Shown: piece after piece, positions 28,771 through 38,566 of the stretch
Layout: every line of letters starts with the position of its first letter
Position numbering within the stretch: the first letter of the stretch is position 1
Program-made: the position numbers and the translations under genes
From: Gammaproteobacteria bacterium
Lineage (GTDB): Bacteria > Pseudomonadota > Gammaproteobacteria > Steroidobacterales > Steroidobacteraceae
Reading direction: 5' to 3'
DNA length: 64,000 bases
NCBI GenBank assembly: GCA_025357915.1
Contig: JANYLH010000059.1
Location: forward strand, 22,607-86,606
The notes under the pieces: generated by a model
What the model was told of the DNA's origin: nothing
The model's database searches: none
The model's input: the letters and a program-made list of their open reading frames with translations, nothing else

Positions 28771-29232
28771 ATGAGCTGGAAGCCGGACATTACGGTGGCC
28801 GCGATCGTCGAGATCGACGGCCGCTTTCTGATCGTCGAGGAGCAGATCCGCGGCCAGCGGGTGTTCAATCAGCCTGCCGGGCGCGTAGAAGCCGGTGAAT
28901 CGCTGCTCGCCGCCGTGGCGCGCGAGACCCTCGAGGAAACCGCCTGGCACTTCGAGCCCGAGTGGCTGCTTGGCGTCTACCCCTGGCGCTAGAGCGCCGG
29001 CGCCAGCAGTTCGCTGCGCTTTGCCTTCACCGGCCGCGTGCACGGCCATCAGCCGGGACGAGCGCTGGACAGCCCGATCGTCGCCGCGCACTGGCTGAGC
29101 CGCGACGAGTTGCGCGCGCCCACGCGTCTCCTGCGCACACCGCTGGTGCTGCGCTGTATCGACGATTATTTCGCCGGCCGTCGCCTGCCGTTGGCGGCCA
29201 TCAACGATCCGCCGGAACCCCGGAGCACATGA
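28771..29232 (+). pseudogene. nudJ: nudJ Nudix hydrolase interrupted by an in-frame amber codon
   Basis: A frame of 153 sense codons that would match the E. coli NudJ length, but with TAG at 28990-28992 after residue 73. The first part holds the complete Nudix box (GRVEAGESLLAAVARETLEE). The second part continues in the same frame without any shift (SSLRFAFTGRVHGH, VAAHWLSRDELRAPTRLL) and ends at TGA 29230-29232, overlapping the mnmA ATG as in intact nudJ-mnmA pairs. So a single base change could have caused it. Alternatives: a sequencing error, or suppression of the amber codon. Intact NudJ hydrolyses nucleoside tri/diphosphates and thiamine pyrophosphate precursors. Confidence 0.85.
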
Positions 29233-30314
29233 GCGGGGCAGGCAAGGCGCGCATCGTGGTCGGAATGTCCGGCGGCGTCGACTCCGCCGTGGCGGCGTTG
29301 CTGCTGGTGGAGGCGGGCCATGAAGTCCACGGCCTCTACATGAGCAACTGGGACGACGAGGATCGTTACTGCAGCAACGCGCAGGACTACCAGGATGCGC
29401 GCGCCACGGCGCGCGAGCTCGGCATCGTCCTGCACCGGGTCAGTTTCGAGACCGAGTACCGGGAACAGGTGTTCGCGCCGTTCCTCGCGGAGTATCGACG
29501 CGGACGCACACCCAACCCCGACGTACTGTGCAACCGGCAGATCAAGTTTGGCGCCTGTCTGCATTACGCCCGGAGGCTCGGCGCCGCCTGCTTCGCGACC
29601 GGTCATTACGCGCAGCTGCGGCAAGGCGCATCAGGCCCGGAACTGCTGCGCGGCGCAGACGGCGGCAAGGACCAGTCCTACTTCCTGTGCGGCGTCGAAC
29701 GTGCGCAGTTCGCGCAGGTACTGTTTCCCGTGGGCGCACTCAGCAAGCCGGAAGTGCGTGCGCGGGCACAGCGCGCCGGGCTGCCGGTATTCAACAAGCC
29801 CGACAGCACCGGCATCTGTTTCATTGGCGAGCGTCCGTTCACCGAATTCCTGTCCGGCTACCTGCCGGAGACTCCGGGGCCGATCGAGACCACCGACGGA
29901 CGCAGGCTCGGCACCCATCGTGGCCTGCCCTTCTATACGCTCGGGCAGCGCGGCGGCCTGGAGATCGGCGGCGTCAGCGGCGGGAGTGGCGATCCGTGGT
30001 ACGTGGCGCGCAAGGACCCGGCGCGCAACGCGCTGGTCGTGGTCGCAGCGCGTGACCGCGCCGAAGTGGCCAGCGCCGGGCTCCGCACCGGCGTGGTCAA
30101 CTGGCTGGCCGATGCGCCGCGCGCCCCGTTTATCGCGGGCGTCAAGACCCGCTACCGCCAGAGCGACCAGGGCGCGCGCGTCGCGCCGCAGGCCGATGGC
30201 ACAGTGCGGATCGACTTCGACACGCCGCAATGGGCCGTGACGCCCGGCCAGACCGCGGCGATCTACGCGGCCGAGCGCTGTCTGGGGGGCGGTGTCATCG
30301 AAGAGACCCTATAA
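29229..30314 (+). CDS. mnmA: tRNA-specific 2-thiouridylase MnmA
   Basis: 361 residues from ATG 29229, overlapping the nudJ stop (ATGA). Thiolates U34 of Lys, Glu and Gln tRNAs. The ATP-binding PP-loop is VVGMSGGVDSAVAALLL. The first catalytic cysteine lies in PNPDVLCNRQIKF and the second in DSTGICFIGERPF. KDQSYFLCGV is the family motif for substrate positioning. Longer frames upstream pass through the nudJ coding sequence and are not real. Its TAA stop is embedded in a TATAAT hexamer that may drive the next gene. Confidence 0.96.
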   Translation: MSGAGKARIVVGMSGGVDSAVAALLLVEAGHEVHGLYMSNWDDEDRYCSNAQDYQDARATARELGIVLHRVSFETEYREQVFAPFLAEYRRGRTPNPDVLCNRQIKFGACLHYARRLGAACFATGHYAQLRQGASGPELLRGADGGKDQSYFLCGVERAQFAQVLFPVGALSKPEVRARAQRAGLPVFNKPDSTGICFIGERPFTEFLSGYLPETPGPIETTDGRRLGTHRGLPFYTLGQRGGLEIGGVSGGSGDPWYVARKDPARNALVVVAARDRAEVASAGLRTGVVNWLADAPRAPFIAGVKTRYRQSDQGARVAPQADGTVRIDFDTPQWAVTPGQTAAIYAAERCLGGGVIEETL

Positions 30315-30343
30315 TGTTTTGCGACAGCGGCGCGTGGCGCCGC
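30310..30343 (+). promoter_or_regulatory. Possible acnA promoter -10 and leader hairpin
   Basis: A perfect TATAAT at 30310-30315 overlaps the mnmA stop and stands 51 bp before the acnA ATG. The -35 side (GC-rich, near 30287-30292) has no good match. Downstream in the putative leader is a 7-bp perfect hairpin with a GTG loop (30327-30343, arm GCGGCGC), followed by a strong Shine-Dalgarno GGAGGAA. Promoter call is by consensus only. Confidence 0.4.
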
Positions 30344-30365
30344 GTGCTTCAGTGCTGGAGGAAAT

Positions 30366-33059
30366 ATGACCGATAGCTTCAAGGCGCGCTCGACTCTCAC
30401 GGTATCGGGGCAGAACTACCAGATCTTCAACCTGGCGGCCCTGGGCGCCGAACGCATGGCGCGGCTCCCATACGCGCTGAAGATCCTGCTCGAGAACCTG
30501 CTGCGCTTTGAAGACGGCGTCAACGTCACGCGCGCCGACATCGAGGCGATCATCAACTGGGACCCGCAAGCGCAGCCCACGCACGAAATCTCCTTCACGC
30601 CCGCGCGCGTGATCATGCAGGATTTCACCGGTGTCCCCTGCGTCGTCGACCTGGCGGCGATGCGCGAGGCAATCACCCGTCTCGGGGGCGACGCGGACAA
30701 GGTCAACCCGCTGGCGCCCGCGGAACTGGTCATCGACCACTCCGTCCAGGTGGACGAATACGGCACGGCCCAGTCGCTGGCCGACAACAACCGCATCGAA
30801 TTCGAACGCAACGGTGAACGCTACTCGTTCCTGCGCTGGGGTCAGAGCGCGTTCCGCAATTTCAAGGTGGTGCCGCCGAACACCGGCATCGTGCACCAGG
30901 TGAACCTCGAATTCCTCGGCCGTGTGGTCTTCGACAACGAGACCACCGCCACGCGCCAGGCCTATCCGGACACGGTCGTCGGGACCGATTCGCACACCAC
31001 GATGATCAACGGACTGGGCGTCCTCGGCTGGGGCGTCGGCGGCATCGAGGCGGAAGCGGCCATGCTCGGGCAGCCGGTCACGATGCTGATACCCCAGGTC
31101 ATCGGCTTCAGGCTCTCAGGGAGCCTGAACCCGGGCGCCACCGCCCCCGACCTGGTGCTCACGGTCACCGAAATGCTCCGCAAGCACGGCGTGGTCGACA
31201 AGTTCGTCGAGTTCTTCGGCGACGGGCTGGCCAACCTGCCGCTGGCCGACCGCGCGACGATAGGCAACATGTCGCCTGAGTTCGGCAGCACCTGCGCGCT
31301 GTTCCCGATCGACGAGGAGACGATCCGCTACCTGAAGCTGTCGGGCCGGCCGCCGGCGCAGATTGCGCTGGTCGAGGCCTACGCGAAGACCACGGGCCTG
31401 TGGCGCGTCAACGGCGCCAGGGCCGCCGACTACACGGCGGTACTCGAACTCGATCTGGGCACCGTCGAGCCCAGCCTCGCCGGACCCAGCCGCCCGCAGG
31501 ATCGGGTGCCGCTGCGCGCGGCCAAGAGCACCTACCAGGCGCACCACAAGAAGATGGCCGAAGAGCGCAGCCGGAAGAACCCGGGCGCGAGCGGCACGGC
31601 GCTGGCCACGGTGGCCGGCAGGTCCTTTGAGGTGAGCGATGGCGCGGTGCTGATTGCGGCCATCACCAGTTGCACCAACACCTCGAATCCCTACGTGATG
31701 ATCGCCGCCGGGCTCCTGGCGCGCAACGCCCGTCGCCTCGGCATCACCTCGAAGCCCTGGGTCAAGACCAGCCTGGCGCCCGGCTCGCGTGTGGTCACCG
31801 ACTACCTGCGCAGCGCCGGCCTGTTCGATGAACTGGGCGGCATCGGCTTCAACCTGGTGGGGTACGGCTGCACCACCTGCATTGGCAATTCCGGCCCGCT
31901 CAAGCCGGAGATCTCCGCGGCGGTCAAGGCCGGCGACGTCATCGGCTGCTCGGTGCTGTCCGGCAACCGCAACTTCGACGGCCGCGTGCACCCGGAAGTG
32001 AAGATGAACTTCCTGGCCTCGCCCCCGCTAGTGGTGGCGTATGCGCTCGCGGGCTCGCTCAATGTCGATCTCAACAACGAACCACTCGGTACCAGTGAAA
32101 CGGGCAAAGCCGTTTACCTGCGCGACGTCTGGCCGGCACCGCAGGAAATTGCCGACTGCGTGCACCAGAACATCACTTCAGAGATGTTCCGTCGCAGCTA
32201 TGCGGGCGTGTTCGATGGCGACGAGCGCTGGCAGGCGATCAAGGTTCCGGCGGGCAAAGTCTACGCCTGGGACGGCAAGTCCACTTACGTGAAGAACCCG
32301 CCCTATTTCGACGGCATGACGATGGTGCCGGGTGCGGTAGGCGAGATCCGCGGCGCGCGCGCGCTGGCGCTGCTCGGCGATTCGGTCACGACCGATCACA
32401 TTTCACCAGCGGGCAACATCGCCAAAGCGAGCCCGGCGGCGAAGTACCTGATGGAACAGGGCGTGCAGCCGGCCGACTTCAACCAGTACGGGGCCCGGCG
32501 CGGCAACCACGAAGTGATGATGCGCGGCACTTTTGCCAATATCCGGTTGCGCAATCTGCTGCTGCCCGGCACCGAGGGCGGCATCACCATGCACGTGCCA
32601 AGCGGTGAGCAGCTGAGCATCTTCGACGCCGCCATGCGCTACAAGGCGGAGAAGACGCCGCTGATCGTCCTCGCCGGCAAGGAATATGGTACCGGTTCCT
32701 CGCGCGACTGGGCCGCGAAGGGCACGATGCTGCTGGGCGTGCGCGCCGTGATCGCCGAGAGCTTTGAGCGCATCCACCGCTCCAACCTCATCGGCATGGG
32801 CGTGCTGCCGCTCCAGTTCAACGACCGGCAGAGCGCGCAATCGCTCGGCCTGACCGGCAAGGAGACCTTTGAAATCCAGGGGCTGGAACAGGGCAATGCC
32901 CGCGCGGTGACCGTGGTCGCGACCAGTGCGTCCGGCGCGCCGCTGCGCTTCCAGGTGCGCGTGCGCATCGACACGCCGAAGGAGCGCGAGTACTTCCAGC
33001 ACGGCGGCATCCTCCAATACGTGCTGCGCCAACTCGCGGTGACCGGCAAGGCAGCCTGA
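30366..33059 (+). CDS. acnA: Aconitate hydratase A
   Basis: 897 residues, the [4Fe-4S] enzyme converting citrate to isocitrate. The cluster cysteines are in [10 protein letters not shown] and [12 protein letters not shown]. Other marks: [20 protein letters not shown] near residue 205, ITSCTNTSN near 435, and the C-terminal swivel domain with [18 protein letters not shown]. The N-terminus ([19 protein letters not shown]) is AcnA rather than AcnB. A GGAGGAA Shine-Dalgarno lies 5 nt before ATG 30366. AcnA proteins can also bind RNA when the cluster is lost; nothing in the sequence shows this here. Confidence 0.97.
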   Translation: MTDSFKARSTLTVSGQNYQIFNLAALGAERMARLPYALKILLENLLRFEDGVNVTRADIEAIINWDPQAQPTHEISFTPARVIMQDFTGVPCVVDLAAMREAITRLGGDADKVNPLAPAELVIDHSVQVDEYGTAQSLADNNRIEFERNGERYSFLRWGQSAFRNFKVVPPNTGIVHQVNLEFLGRVVFDNETTATRQAYPDTVVGTDSHTTMINGLGVLGWGVGGIEAEAAMLGQPVTMLIPQVIGFRLSGSLNPGATAPDLVLTVTEMLRKHGVVDKFVEFFGDGLANLPLADRATIGNMSPEFGSTCALFPIDEETIRYLKLSGRPPAQIALVEAYAKTTGLWRVNGARAADYTAVLELDLGTVEPSLAGPSRPQDRVPLRAAKSTYQAHHKKMAEERSRKNPGASGTALATVAGRSFEVSDGAVLIAAITSCTNTSNPYVMIAAGLLARNARRLGITSKPWVKTSLAPGSRVVTDYLRSAGLFDELGGIGFNLVGYGCTTCIGNSGPLKPEISAAVKAGDVIGCSVLSGNRNFDGRVHPEVKMNFLASPPLVVAYALAGSLNVDLNNEPLGTSETGKAVYLRDVWPAPQEIADCVHQNITSEMFRRSYAGVFDGDERWQAIKVPAGKVYAWDGKSTYVKNPPYFDGMTMVPGAVGEIRGARALALLGDSVTTDHISPAGNIAKASPAAKYLMEQGVQPADFNQYGARRGNHEVMMRGTFANIRLRNLLLPGTEGGITMHVPSGEQLSIFDAAMRYKAEKTPLIVLAGKEYGTGSSRDWAAKGTMLLGVRAVIAESFERIHRSNLIGMGVLPLQFNDRQSAQSLGLTGKETFEIQGLEQGNARAVTVVATSASGAPLRFQVRVRIDTPKEREYFQHGGILQYVLRQLAVTGKAA

Positions 33060-33069
33060 CAGGGAAGGC

Positions 33070-33771
33070 GTGCCGGTGGCCGAAAGCACGCTCGCCATTT
33101 TCGACCTCGACGGCACGATCACGCGCCACGACACCCTCTGGCCGTTCATCGGCGGGTTTCTGCTGCGGCACCCGCGGCGTCTGTGGCGGCTGCTGCTGTG
33201 CCTGCCGCCCCTCGCCCGCTACGCGCTGGGCGGGCAGGATCGCGGCGCGCTCAAGGGATCGGTGATCCGCGCAACGCTGGGCGGCCTGCCACGCACTGCG
33301 CTGGAACAGTGGGTCCGCGTCTACACGCGGCGCCTGCTGGCCACCGGCCTGTATGCCGAGGCGCTCACCTGCATCGACGCGCACCGGCGCGCACAGGCGC
33401 ACCTGGTCCTGCTGTCCGCGAGCCCCGACCTATACGTGCCGCAGATTGCCAGCGCACTCGGCTTCGATGAATGCGTCTGCACCGCACTGCGCTGGCACGC
33501 CGACGGCACGCTCGATGGCGCGCTCGCCACGGCCAATCGCCGCGGTTCCGAGAAGACGCGCTGCGTCATGGCGCTGCTCGCCGAACACCAACCGCTCCTC
33601 AGCCACGCCTACGGCAACAGCACGGCCGATCTCGAACACCTGCAGCTCGTGAGCGCCGGCAGCTACGTCAATGGCCCGGCCCGGGACGTGGCCGCCCTGC
33701 CCTCCGTACGCGCGGTGCGCTGGTCGACTCGCGCGCCTGCGCGTGCGGCCGGGTCGGCCGCAGCCTTGTAA
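33070..33771 (+). CDS. HAD-IB family phosphatase
   Basis: 233 residues, start GTG 33070. Haloacid dehalogenase motif I is [17 protein letters not shown] with the nucleophilic Asp, motif II is [11 protein letters not shown], and motif III/IV is around [11 protein letters not shown]. It belongs to subfamily IB, with a small cap, like phosphoserine phosphatase and lysophospholipid-type phosphatases; the YGNSxxDLEHL form is typical of the unnamed IB group. The segment [20 protein letters not shown] may associate with membrane. It follows acnA by 10 bp. Substrate unknown. Confidence 0.85.
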   Translation: MPVAESTLAIFDLDGTITRHDTLWPFIGGFLLRHPRRLWRLLLCLPPLARYALGGQDRGALKGSVIRATLGGLPRTALEQWVRVYTRRLLATGLYAEALTCIDAHRRAQAHLVLLSASPDLYVPQIASALGFDECVCTALRWHADGTLDGALATANRRGSEKTRCVMALLAEHQPLLSHAYGNSTADLEHLQLVSAGSYVNGPARDVAALPSVRAVRWSTRAPARAAGSAAAL

Positions 33772-33839
33772 CCTTTGCCTCCGGCCCGCGATATAGTGAT
33801 GTACACCTGCGATCCCCACGGTGTCTACAGGCGCCAGCC

Positions 33840-34799
33840 ATGCCCCGATTGAAGTTGCCCCCCATTCGTTCCTCCGAGATCACCGCGGAGCGGTTCTTTC
33901 ACATGCGCCGCGAGGTGCTGGCAGGCGCCCTGGGGCTGGCCGCCGTGACCGCACTGCCGCGCGCGAGCCGTGCCGCAGCCGCGGCGCCTGGCGGTGCGGC
34001 CCTGAAATACACGCGCAATGCGCGCTATGCCATTGTCGACAAGCCCAACAGCTACGAAGAGATTACCGGCTACAACAATTTCTACGAATTCGGCGTCGAC
34101 AAGACCGACCCGGCCGCCAACGCGGGCTCACTGCGCACGCGGCCCTGGAGTATCACCGTCGGCGGCGAAGCGGGTGTCACCGGAACCTTCACCATCGAAG
34201 ACATCCTCAAGCCCCATCCGCTCGAGGAGCGCATCTACCGGCATCGCTGCGTGGAAGCCTGGTCGATGGTCATACCCTGGGTGGGCTTCCCGCTGGCCGA
34301 CCTGCTGCAGCGCTTCAAGCCCACCTCGCGCGCGAAGTTCGTCGAGTTTACGACCTTGCTCGATCCGAAACAGATGCCCGGCCAGCGGCGCGCTGTCCTC
34401 GACTGGCCGTACCGCGAGGCGCTGCGCATCGATGAGGCGATGCATCCGCTGGCCTTCATGGTCACCGGCGTCTACGGGCGCGAACTGCCCAACCAGAACG
34501 GCGCGCCGCTCCGTGTGCACCTGCCATGGAAATACGGCTTCAAGAGCGCCAAGTCGATCGTCAAAATTAGATTCAGCGAACGACAACCGGCCAACACCTG
34601 GGCTGTTTCCGCGCCCGGTGAATACGGCTTCTATGCCAACGTGAACCCCTCCGTCGATCATCCACGCTGGAGCCAGGCCACCGAGCGGCGCATTGGCGGC
34701 GGTTTCTTTGCCGCGCGGCAGCCCACACTGATGTTCAACGGCTATGCGGATCAGGTCGCGGGCCTGTACCAGGGCCTCGATCTGCGGCGCAATTTCTGA
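33840..34799 (+). CDS. msrP: MsrP, periplasmic methionine sulfoxide reductase catalytic subunit
   Basis: 319 residues from ATG 33840. A molybdopterin enzyme that repairs oxidised methionines in envelope proteins. The N-terminus [20 protein letters not shown] is typical of the family. A Tat-type signal follows ([16 protein letters not shown]), exporting the folded protein. The molybdenum-ligand cysteine is in [20 protein letters not shown]. The end [12 protein letters not shown] is conserved. Paired with msrQ 15 bp downstream. A TATAGT at 33792-33797 could be a -10 box, but the nearest -35-like TTGTAA is 20 bp away. Confidence 0.95.
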   Translation: MPRLKLPPIRSSEITAERFFHMRREVLAGALGLAAVTALPRASRAAAAAPGGAALKYTRNARYAIVDKPNSYEEITGYNNFYEFGVDKTDPAANAGSLRTRPWSITVGGEAGVTGTFTIEDILKPHPLEERIYRHRCVEAWSMVIPWVGFPLADLLQRFKPTSRAKFVEFTTLLDPKQMPGQRRAVLDWPYREALRIDEAMHPLAFMVTGVYGRELPNQNGAPLRVHLPWKYGFKSAKSIVKIRFSERQPANTWAVSAPGEYGFYANVNPSVDHPRWSQATERRIGGGFFAARQPTLMFNGYADQVAGLYQGLDLRRNF

Positions 34800-34814
34800 G
34801 GTCATCGCCAGCCG

Positions 34815-35462
34815 ATGGCCATATCAACCGACCGGCGCTACCGGTTCATCTACAAACCTGCCGCCTTCATTGCCTGCCTGGTGCCGTTGGCGTGGGCAGT
34901 GGCCGGCATCCTGCAGTTGCCGGTGCCGAGCCTGGGGGCCGACCCGGTGCGGCGCGTGCTCGGCATCTTTGGCCACACCACGCTCAACCTGCTGCTGATC
35001 ACGCTGAGCGTCTCACCGCTCCGGGCACTGACCGGCAATGCCAACCTGCTGCGGCTTCGCCGCCTGTTGGGCGTATTCACCTTCGTGTACGCACTGCTGC
35101 ATTTCCTCACCTACATCGGGCCCTTCCAGGGCTTCAGCTGGAGCGCCATCGTCAAGGACCTGGTCAAACGGCCCTACATCACACTTGGTTTCGCAGCGCT
35201 GCTGATGCTGCTGGCGCTCGCGGTCACCTCGACCAATGGCTGGATGCGCCGTCTCAAGCGCCGCTGGCAGCAGCTCCATCGGCTCATCTATGTGATCGTC
35301 GTGCTCGGTGTCTGGCACTACTGGTGGCAGGTGAAGAAGGACATCCGCGAACCACTGGTCTACGCCACGCTGGCGGCCGCGCTGCTGGCCTGGCGCTGGT
35401 GGCGGCAGCGCCGCGCGGCTACATCGAGTTCCGCGCTTCCCAGAGTTCGGGAAACAACCTGA
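34815..35462 (+). CDS. msrQ: MsrQ, heme-binding membrane subunit of the MsrPQ system
   Basis: 215 residues, an integral membrane cytochrome b-like protein feeding electrons from the quinone pool to MsrP. Six hydrophobic segments are recognisable, with conserved heme-ligand histidines in GIFGHTTLNLLLITL, ALLHFLTYIG and QQLHRLIYVIVVLGVWHYWW. Length and motif order match the ferric-reductase-like YedZ/MsrQ family. The last 44 bp overlap the 3' end of kynA on the opposite strand, so the two stop codons lie inside each other's genes. Confidence 0.95.
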   Translation: MAISTDRRYRFIYKPAAFIACLVPLAWAVAGILQLPVPSLGADPVRRVLGIFGHTTLNLLLITLSVSPLRALTGNANLLRLRRLLGVFTFVYALLHFLTYIGPFQGFSWSAIVKDLVKRPYITLGFAALLMLLALAVTSTNGWMRRLKRRWQQLHRLIYVIVVLGVWHYWWQVKKDIREPLVYATLAAALLAWRWWRQRRAATSSSALPRVRETT

Positions 35463-36282
35463 GGCGCAGCGCCTTCGCCAGATAGGACACGCCGGCGGTG
35501 CCGCCGGTCCCCGGTTTGTAGCCGATGATGCGCTCCACGGTCTTCATGTGCTGGAAGCGCCAGGTCTGGAAGCGGTGGTCGACATCCATCAGGTGCTCGG
35601 CCAGCTCGTACAGGTCCCAATCCTTCTCGGCATTGAGGTAGACGCTGAGCCACGCCGCCGTCACCTGCTTGCTGGCCTCATAGGGCTGCGAAAAATCGCG
35701 GCTCATGGACGCCGCCGGCACCTCGCGCCCACGGCGCGAGAGGAGCCGCAGTACCTCGTCGTACAGGCTCGGCGCCCGCAGCGCCCGCTCGAGTTCGGCA
35801 TAGGCCTGCCCGTCGCCCTGGTGCACCTTGATCAGCTCCGCGTTCTTGTTGCCCAGCTGGAACTCGATGAGCCGGTACTGCATCGACTGGAAACCCGATG
35901 AGCGGCCCAGCGCGTTGCGGAACGCGGAGTAGTCGAACGGCGTCATGGTCGACAACACATCCCAGACCGCCACCAGCTGGCCCTGCACGTGATCGATGCG
36001 GCTGAACATCTTGAAGGAGGCGTCCAGGTCGTCGCGGCGCACGCAGTCGATGACCGCGGCGAGCTCGTGCCGCAGCAGGCGCATCCACAGCTCGGACACC
36101 TGGTGCACGACGATGAACAGCATCTCGTTGTGCTCGGTGGTCAGCGGTCGCTGCGCGGCGAGCAGCAGATCCAGCCGCAGGTATTGCCCGTAGGACTGGG
36201 AATCGCCCAGATTCCAGTGCACGGTCTCGCCGCCCAGATCGACGCTGCCGACATGCTCGCCGGGTGTTAGCGGGGTCGTCAA
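35419..36282 (-). CDS. kynA: Tryptophan 2,3-dioxygenase
   Basis: 287 residues. The heme enzyme opening tryptophan to N-formylkynurenine. Family marks: YGQYLRLDLLLAAQRPLT near residue 32, NEMLFIVVHQVSELWMRLLR with the substrate/heme-region His, and VDHRFQTWRFQHMKTVERII containing the proximal heme-ligand His, then GTGGTAGVSYLAKAL. No kynurenine-pathway partner is adjacent, so it may be fed by or supply genes elsewhere. Its 3' end overlaps msrQ antisense by 44 bp. Confidence 0.95.
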   Translation of the reverse strand: MTTPLTPGEHVGSVDLGGETVHWNLGDSQSYGQYLRLDLLLAAQRPLTTEHNEMLFIVVHQVSELWMRLLRHELAAVIDCVRRDDLDASFKMFSRIDHVQGQLVAVWDVLSTMTPFDYSAFRNALGRSSGFQSMQYRLIEFQLGNKNAELIKVHQGDGQAYAELERALRAPSLYDEVLRLLSRRGREVPAASMSRDFSQPYEASKQVTAAWLSVYLNAEKDWDLYELAEHLMDVDHRFQTWRFQHMKTVERIIGYKPGTGGTAGVSYLAKALRLRLFPELWEARNSM

Positions 36283-36307
36283 TTTCCTGCTCCTGTCGTT
36301 TCGGGCG

Positions 36308-37096
36308 CTAGGCCCGCAGCGCCTGCAGCACCCAGCCGGGCACCTGGTTCCAGCCTCGCGCCAGCTCGCGATCGAGTGTGCGCCATTGCGGCTCGTAATG
36401 TTCCACGAGCTCCCAGAAGCTCCGCGAGTGATTCAGGTGCGTGAGGTGCGCCAGTTCGTGCACCAGCAGGTAGCGCACCACCTCGGGCCGGTGAAACAGC
36501 AGGCAGCAATTCAGGCTGATGGTCCCGCGCGCGGAGCAGCTCCCCCAGCGCGTGCGTTGCCGGCGGATCTGCAGACGCCGGTACCTCACCCCGTGGCTCG
36601 CGGCCAGCGCCGCAAGCTGCGGCGCCAGCACCTCCTCGGCCCGCGCGCTCAACCAGGCCAGCAGCGCGGTGCGCACCACGAGTGCATCGGCGTCGCGCCC
36701 GAGCTCGAGGGTACCGCCAGCCTCGCCCGCCGCCAGCACGCGCAGCAGCGGTGCGCCGCGCTGAGGTGGATCCGCGGCTCCGGCCAAAGCCGGGCGGCAC
36801 TGCCAGCTCTCGCCTGCGGCCCGCAGTTCGACTCGCTCCGGGGGGAAAGACAGGTCCGCAGGAGCCATGCGGCGGCGATGCCGCTCGATCCAGCTGCGGT
36901 GGCGCTCGACGAAGCCGGCCACCTGGCGCGCGCCGGCCGCCGGGGGCACGACGATTTCCACGGTGCCGTCACGGAAAATGCGCACGCCCAGCCGGCGCGC
37001 ACGGCGGCTGCGCCGTACGCGCCAGGCGGCGTCGATGGCGCCCTCGCTCCAGAGCGGCAACTGCTGCAAGGCTGCGCTGATCATCCTGGCAGGCAT
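36308..37096 (-). CDS. YgjP/DUF45-type metallopeptidase-like protein
   Basis: 262 residues. The zinc motif HELAHLTHLNHSRSFWELVE (HExxH with a downstream His/Glu) is in the C-terminal third, preceded by RTRWGSCSARGTISLNCCLL, a combination diagnostic of the YgjP-like (SprT-related) family. The N-terminal half has the RRARRLGVRIFRDGTVEIVV pattern shared by this family. No signal peptide, so probably cytosolic. Substrate unknown; E. coli YgjP is not functionally resolved to my knowledge. Begins 26 bp downstream of kynA on the same strand. Confidence 0.88.
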   Translation of the reverse strand: MPARMISAALQQLPLWSEGAIDAAWRVRRSRRARRLGVRIFRDGTVEIVVPPAAGARQVAGFVERHRSWIERHRRRMAPADLSFPPERVELRAAGESWQCRPALAGAADPPQRGAPLLRVLAAGEAGGTLELGRDADALVVRTALLAWLSARAEEVLAPQLAALAASHGVRYRRLQIRRQRTRWGSCSARGTISLNCCLLFHRPEVVRYLLVHELAHLTHLNHSRSFWELVEHYEPQWRTLDRELARGWNQVPGWVLQALRA

Positions 37097-37143
37097 GATA
37101 ACAGGGGTGCGCGCCGCGCCGCGCTGTGTACACTGGCGCGCCC

Positions 37144-37938
37144 ATGGAACTCATCGACATCGGCATCAACCTCGCGCACGAGAGCTTTGCTGACGATCGC
37201 GCCGCGGTCATCGAGCGGGCGCGCACAGCGGGCGTGGCGCAGCTGCTCGTGACGGGCGCGACGCTCGCCTCGAGCGCCGCCGCGCTCGAGCTGGCCCACG
37301 CACATCCCGGACGGCTGTTCGCCACCGCGGGCGTCCATCCGCACCAGGCCGGTGAACTCGGCCCCGCCGAGCTGCCGCGCCTGCGCGCACTGCTCGCCGA
37401 GCCCGGCATCGTGGCGGCGGGCGAATGCGGGCTCGACTACTTCCGCGATTATTCGCCACGCGCCACGCAGCGCACGGCCTTCGCGGCACAGCTGGAGCTG
37501 GCGGCGGACTGCGGCAAGCCGCTGTTCCTGCACCAACGCGACGCCCATGCCGACTTCAGCGCCGCCCTGCGCGGACATCGCGGTGCGCTGCGCGGCGTAG
37601 CGCACTGCTTCACCGGCGGCGAGGCCGAGCTCGCCACTTACCTTGAGATGGGCCTGCACATCGGCGTCACCGGATGGATCTGCGATGAACGGCGCGGGCA
37701 GCCGCTTCAGGCGCTGGTAGCGCGCATTCCGGCCGGGCGATTGCTGCTCGAGACCGACGGGCCCTACCTGCTGCCGCGCGATCTGCGGCCGCGTCCGGCA
37801 TCGCGGCGCAATGAGAGCGCATTCCTGCCGCATATCGCCGCCACCGTCGCACGGCTCCGCGGTGAAACCATCGAGGCCTGCGCCGCGCACACCACGGCGG
37901 CGGCGCGGCTCCTGTTTGGGCTGGGCGCGGGCGACTAG
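37144..37938 (+). CDS. tatD: TatD-family metal-dependent DNase
   Basis: 264 residues from ATG 37144; the frame six codons upstream has no support. TatD-proper N-terminus (MELIDIGINLAHESFADDRA, with the IGINL motif replacing the HxH of YcfH relatives), then ATAGVHPHQAGELG, AGECGLDYFRDYSPRATQR, PLFLHQRDAHADF and LLETDGPYLLPRDLRP, which together supply the metal ligands. TatD is a 3'-5' exonuclease acting on damaged DNA and in RNA quality control. Divergent from the YgjP-like gene by 47 bp. Confidence 0.94.
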   Translation: MELIDIGINLAHESFADDRAAVIERARTAGVAQLLVTGATLASSAAALELAHAHPGRLFATAGVHPHQAGELGPAELPRLRALLAEPGIVAAGECGLDYFRDYSPRATQRTAFAAQLELAADCGKPLFLHQRDAHADFSAALRGHRGALRGVAHCFTGGEAELATYLEMGLHIGVTGWICDERRGQPLQALVARIPAGRLLLETDGPYLLPRDLRPRPASRRNESAFLPHIAATVARLRGETIEACAAHTTAAARLLFGLGAGD

Positions 37939-37939
37939 C

Positions 37940-38566
37940 CTAAACGGCTGATTTCGGCGCCATCAGGCTGCTGGGGCGGCACGCCGCGACCAGACGCGCC
38001 CAATCGTCGCGCCACACCGCGGGCACGGCGCCAGATTGCTCGCGCTCGGCGGGCGGGAATTCGGCGACCAGCGAGCCGAGCATGAGCGTAAAGCGCGGCA
38101 GTCCCTTCGGAAAGCGGCCGCGCGCTGCAAACACCACACGGCCTTCGACCGGGAGCTCCGTGACCAGCGCGCGTACCACCGCGATGCGGTCGTAGAGGCT
38201 GGTCTGCGGATTGGCAAAGGTGTAGCGCTGGTCGCGATGCATGACGGTCCATTCCGTCATCTGATCGCCCCCGAAGATGTTGCCGGCGATGTTGCGCATG
38301 TCGATGATGATGCAACCGCGCGCGGTGAGCAGCAGGAAGTCGACGTGAAGCGCGCCGCCCTGGCCGTCGGGCACCAGTACGTCGCGCAGGTGTTCGAAGG
38401 CGCCGCCAGTGACCGCCGCCAGCAGCGCAGCGCGCGCCCGGCGGCGGCGGTACCAGCGCCACAGCACCAGCAGCGCCGCCACCAGTACCAGCGCTGCCAC
38501 GCCGCTTGCCACCGTGCGCGAATCGAACCCGCGCACGATCTCGAGGAATTGCTGCGTGTCCATCAC
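37940..38566 (-). CDS. Membrane-anchored NERD-domain protein
   Basis: 208 residues. One transmembrane helix near residues 19-38 (SGVAALVLVAALLVLWRWYR) followed by an Arg-rich stretch, then a NERD (nuclease-related) domain with LLLTARGCIIIDMRNIAGNI, a variant of the usual HLLLxxxGIFVIDVK core. In this copy the motif Lys/Asp pattern is partly changed, so nuclease activity is doubtful. The stop is 2 bp from the tatD stop, convergent. The start overlaps the thrC stop (ATGA), so it may be expressed with the thr operon. Confidence 0.78.
   Translation of the reverse strand: MMDTQQFLEIVRGFDSRTVASGVAALVLVAALLVLWRWYRRRRARAALLAAVTGGAFEHLRDVLVPDGQGGALHVDFLLLTARGCIIIDMRNIAGNIFGGDQMTEWTVMHRDQRYTFANPQTSLYDRIAVVRALVTELPVEGRVVFAARGRFPKGLPRFTLMLGSLVAEFPPAEREQSGAVPAVWRDDWARLVAACRPSSLMAPKSAV

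Noticed and set aside
37942..37965. AAACGGCTGAT near the NERD stop as another copy of the imuA palindrome arm
   Set aside because: Only 11 bp match and no extension or inverted partner is present, so it is likely chance.
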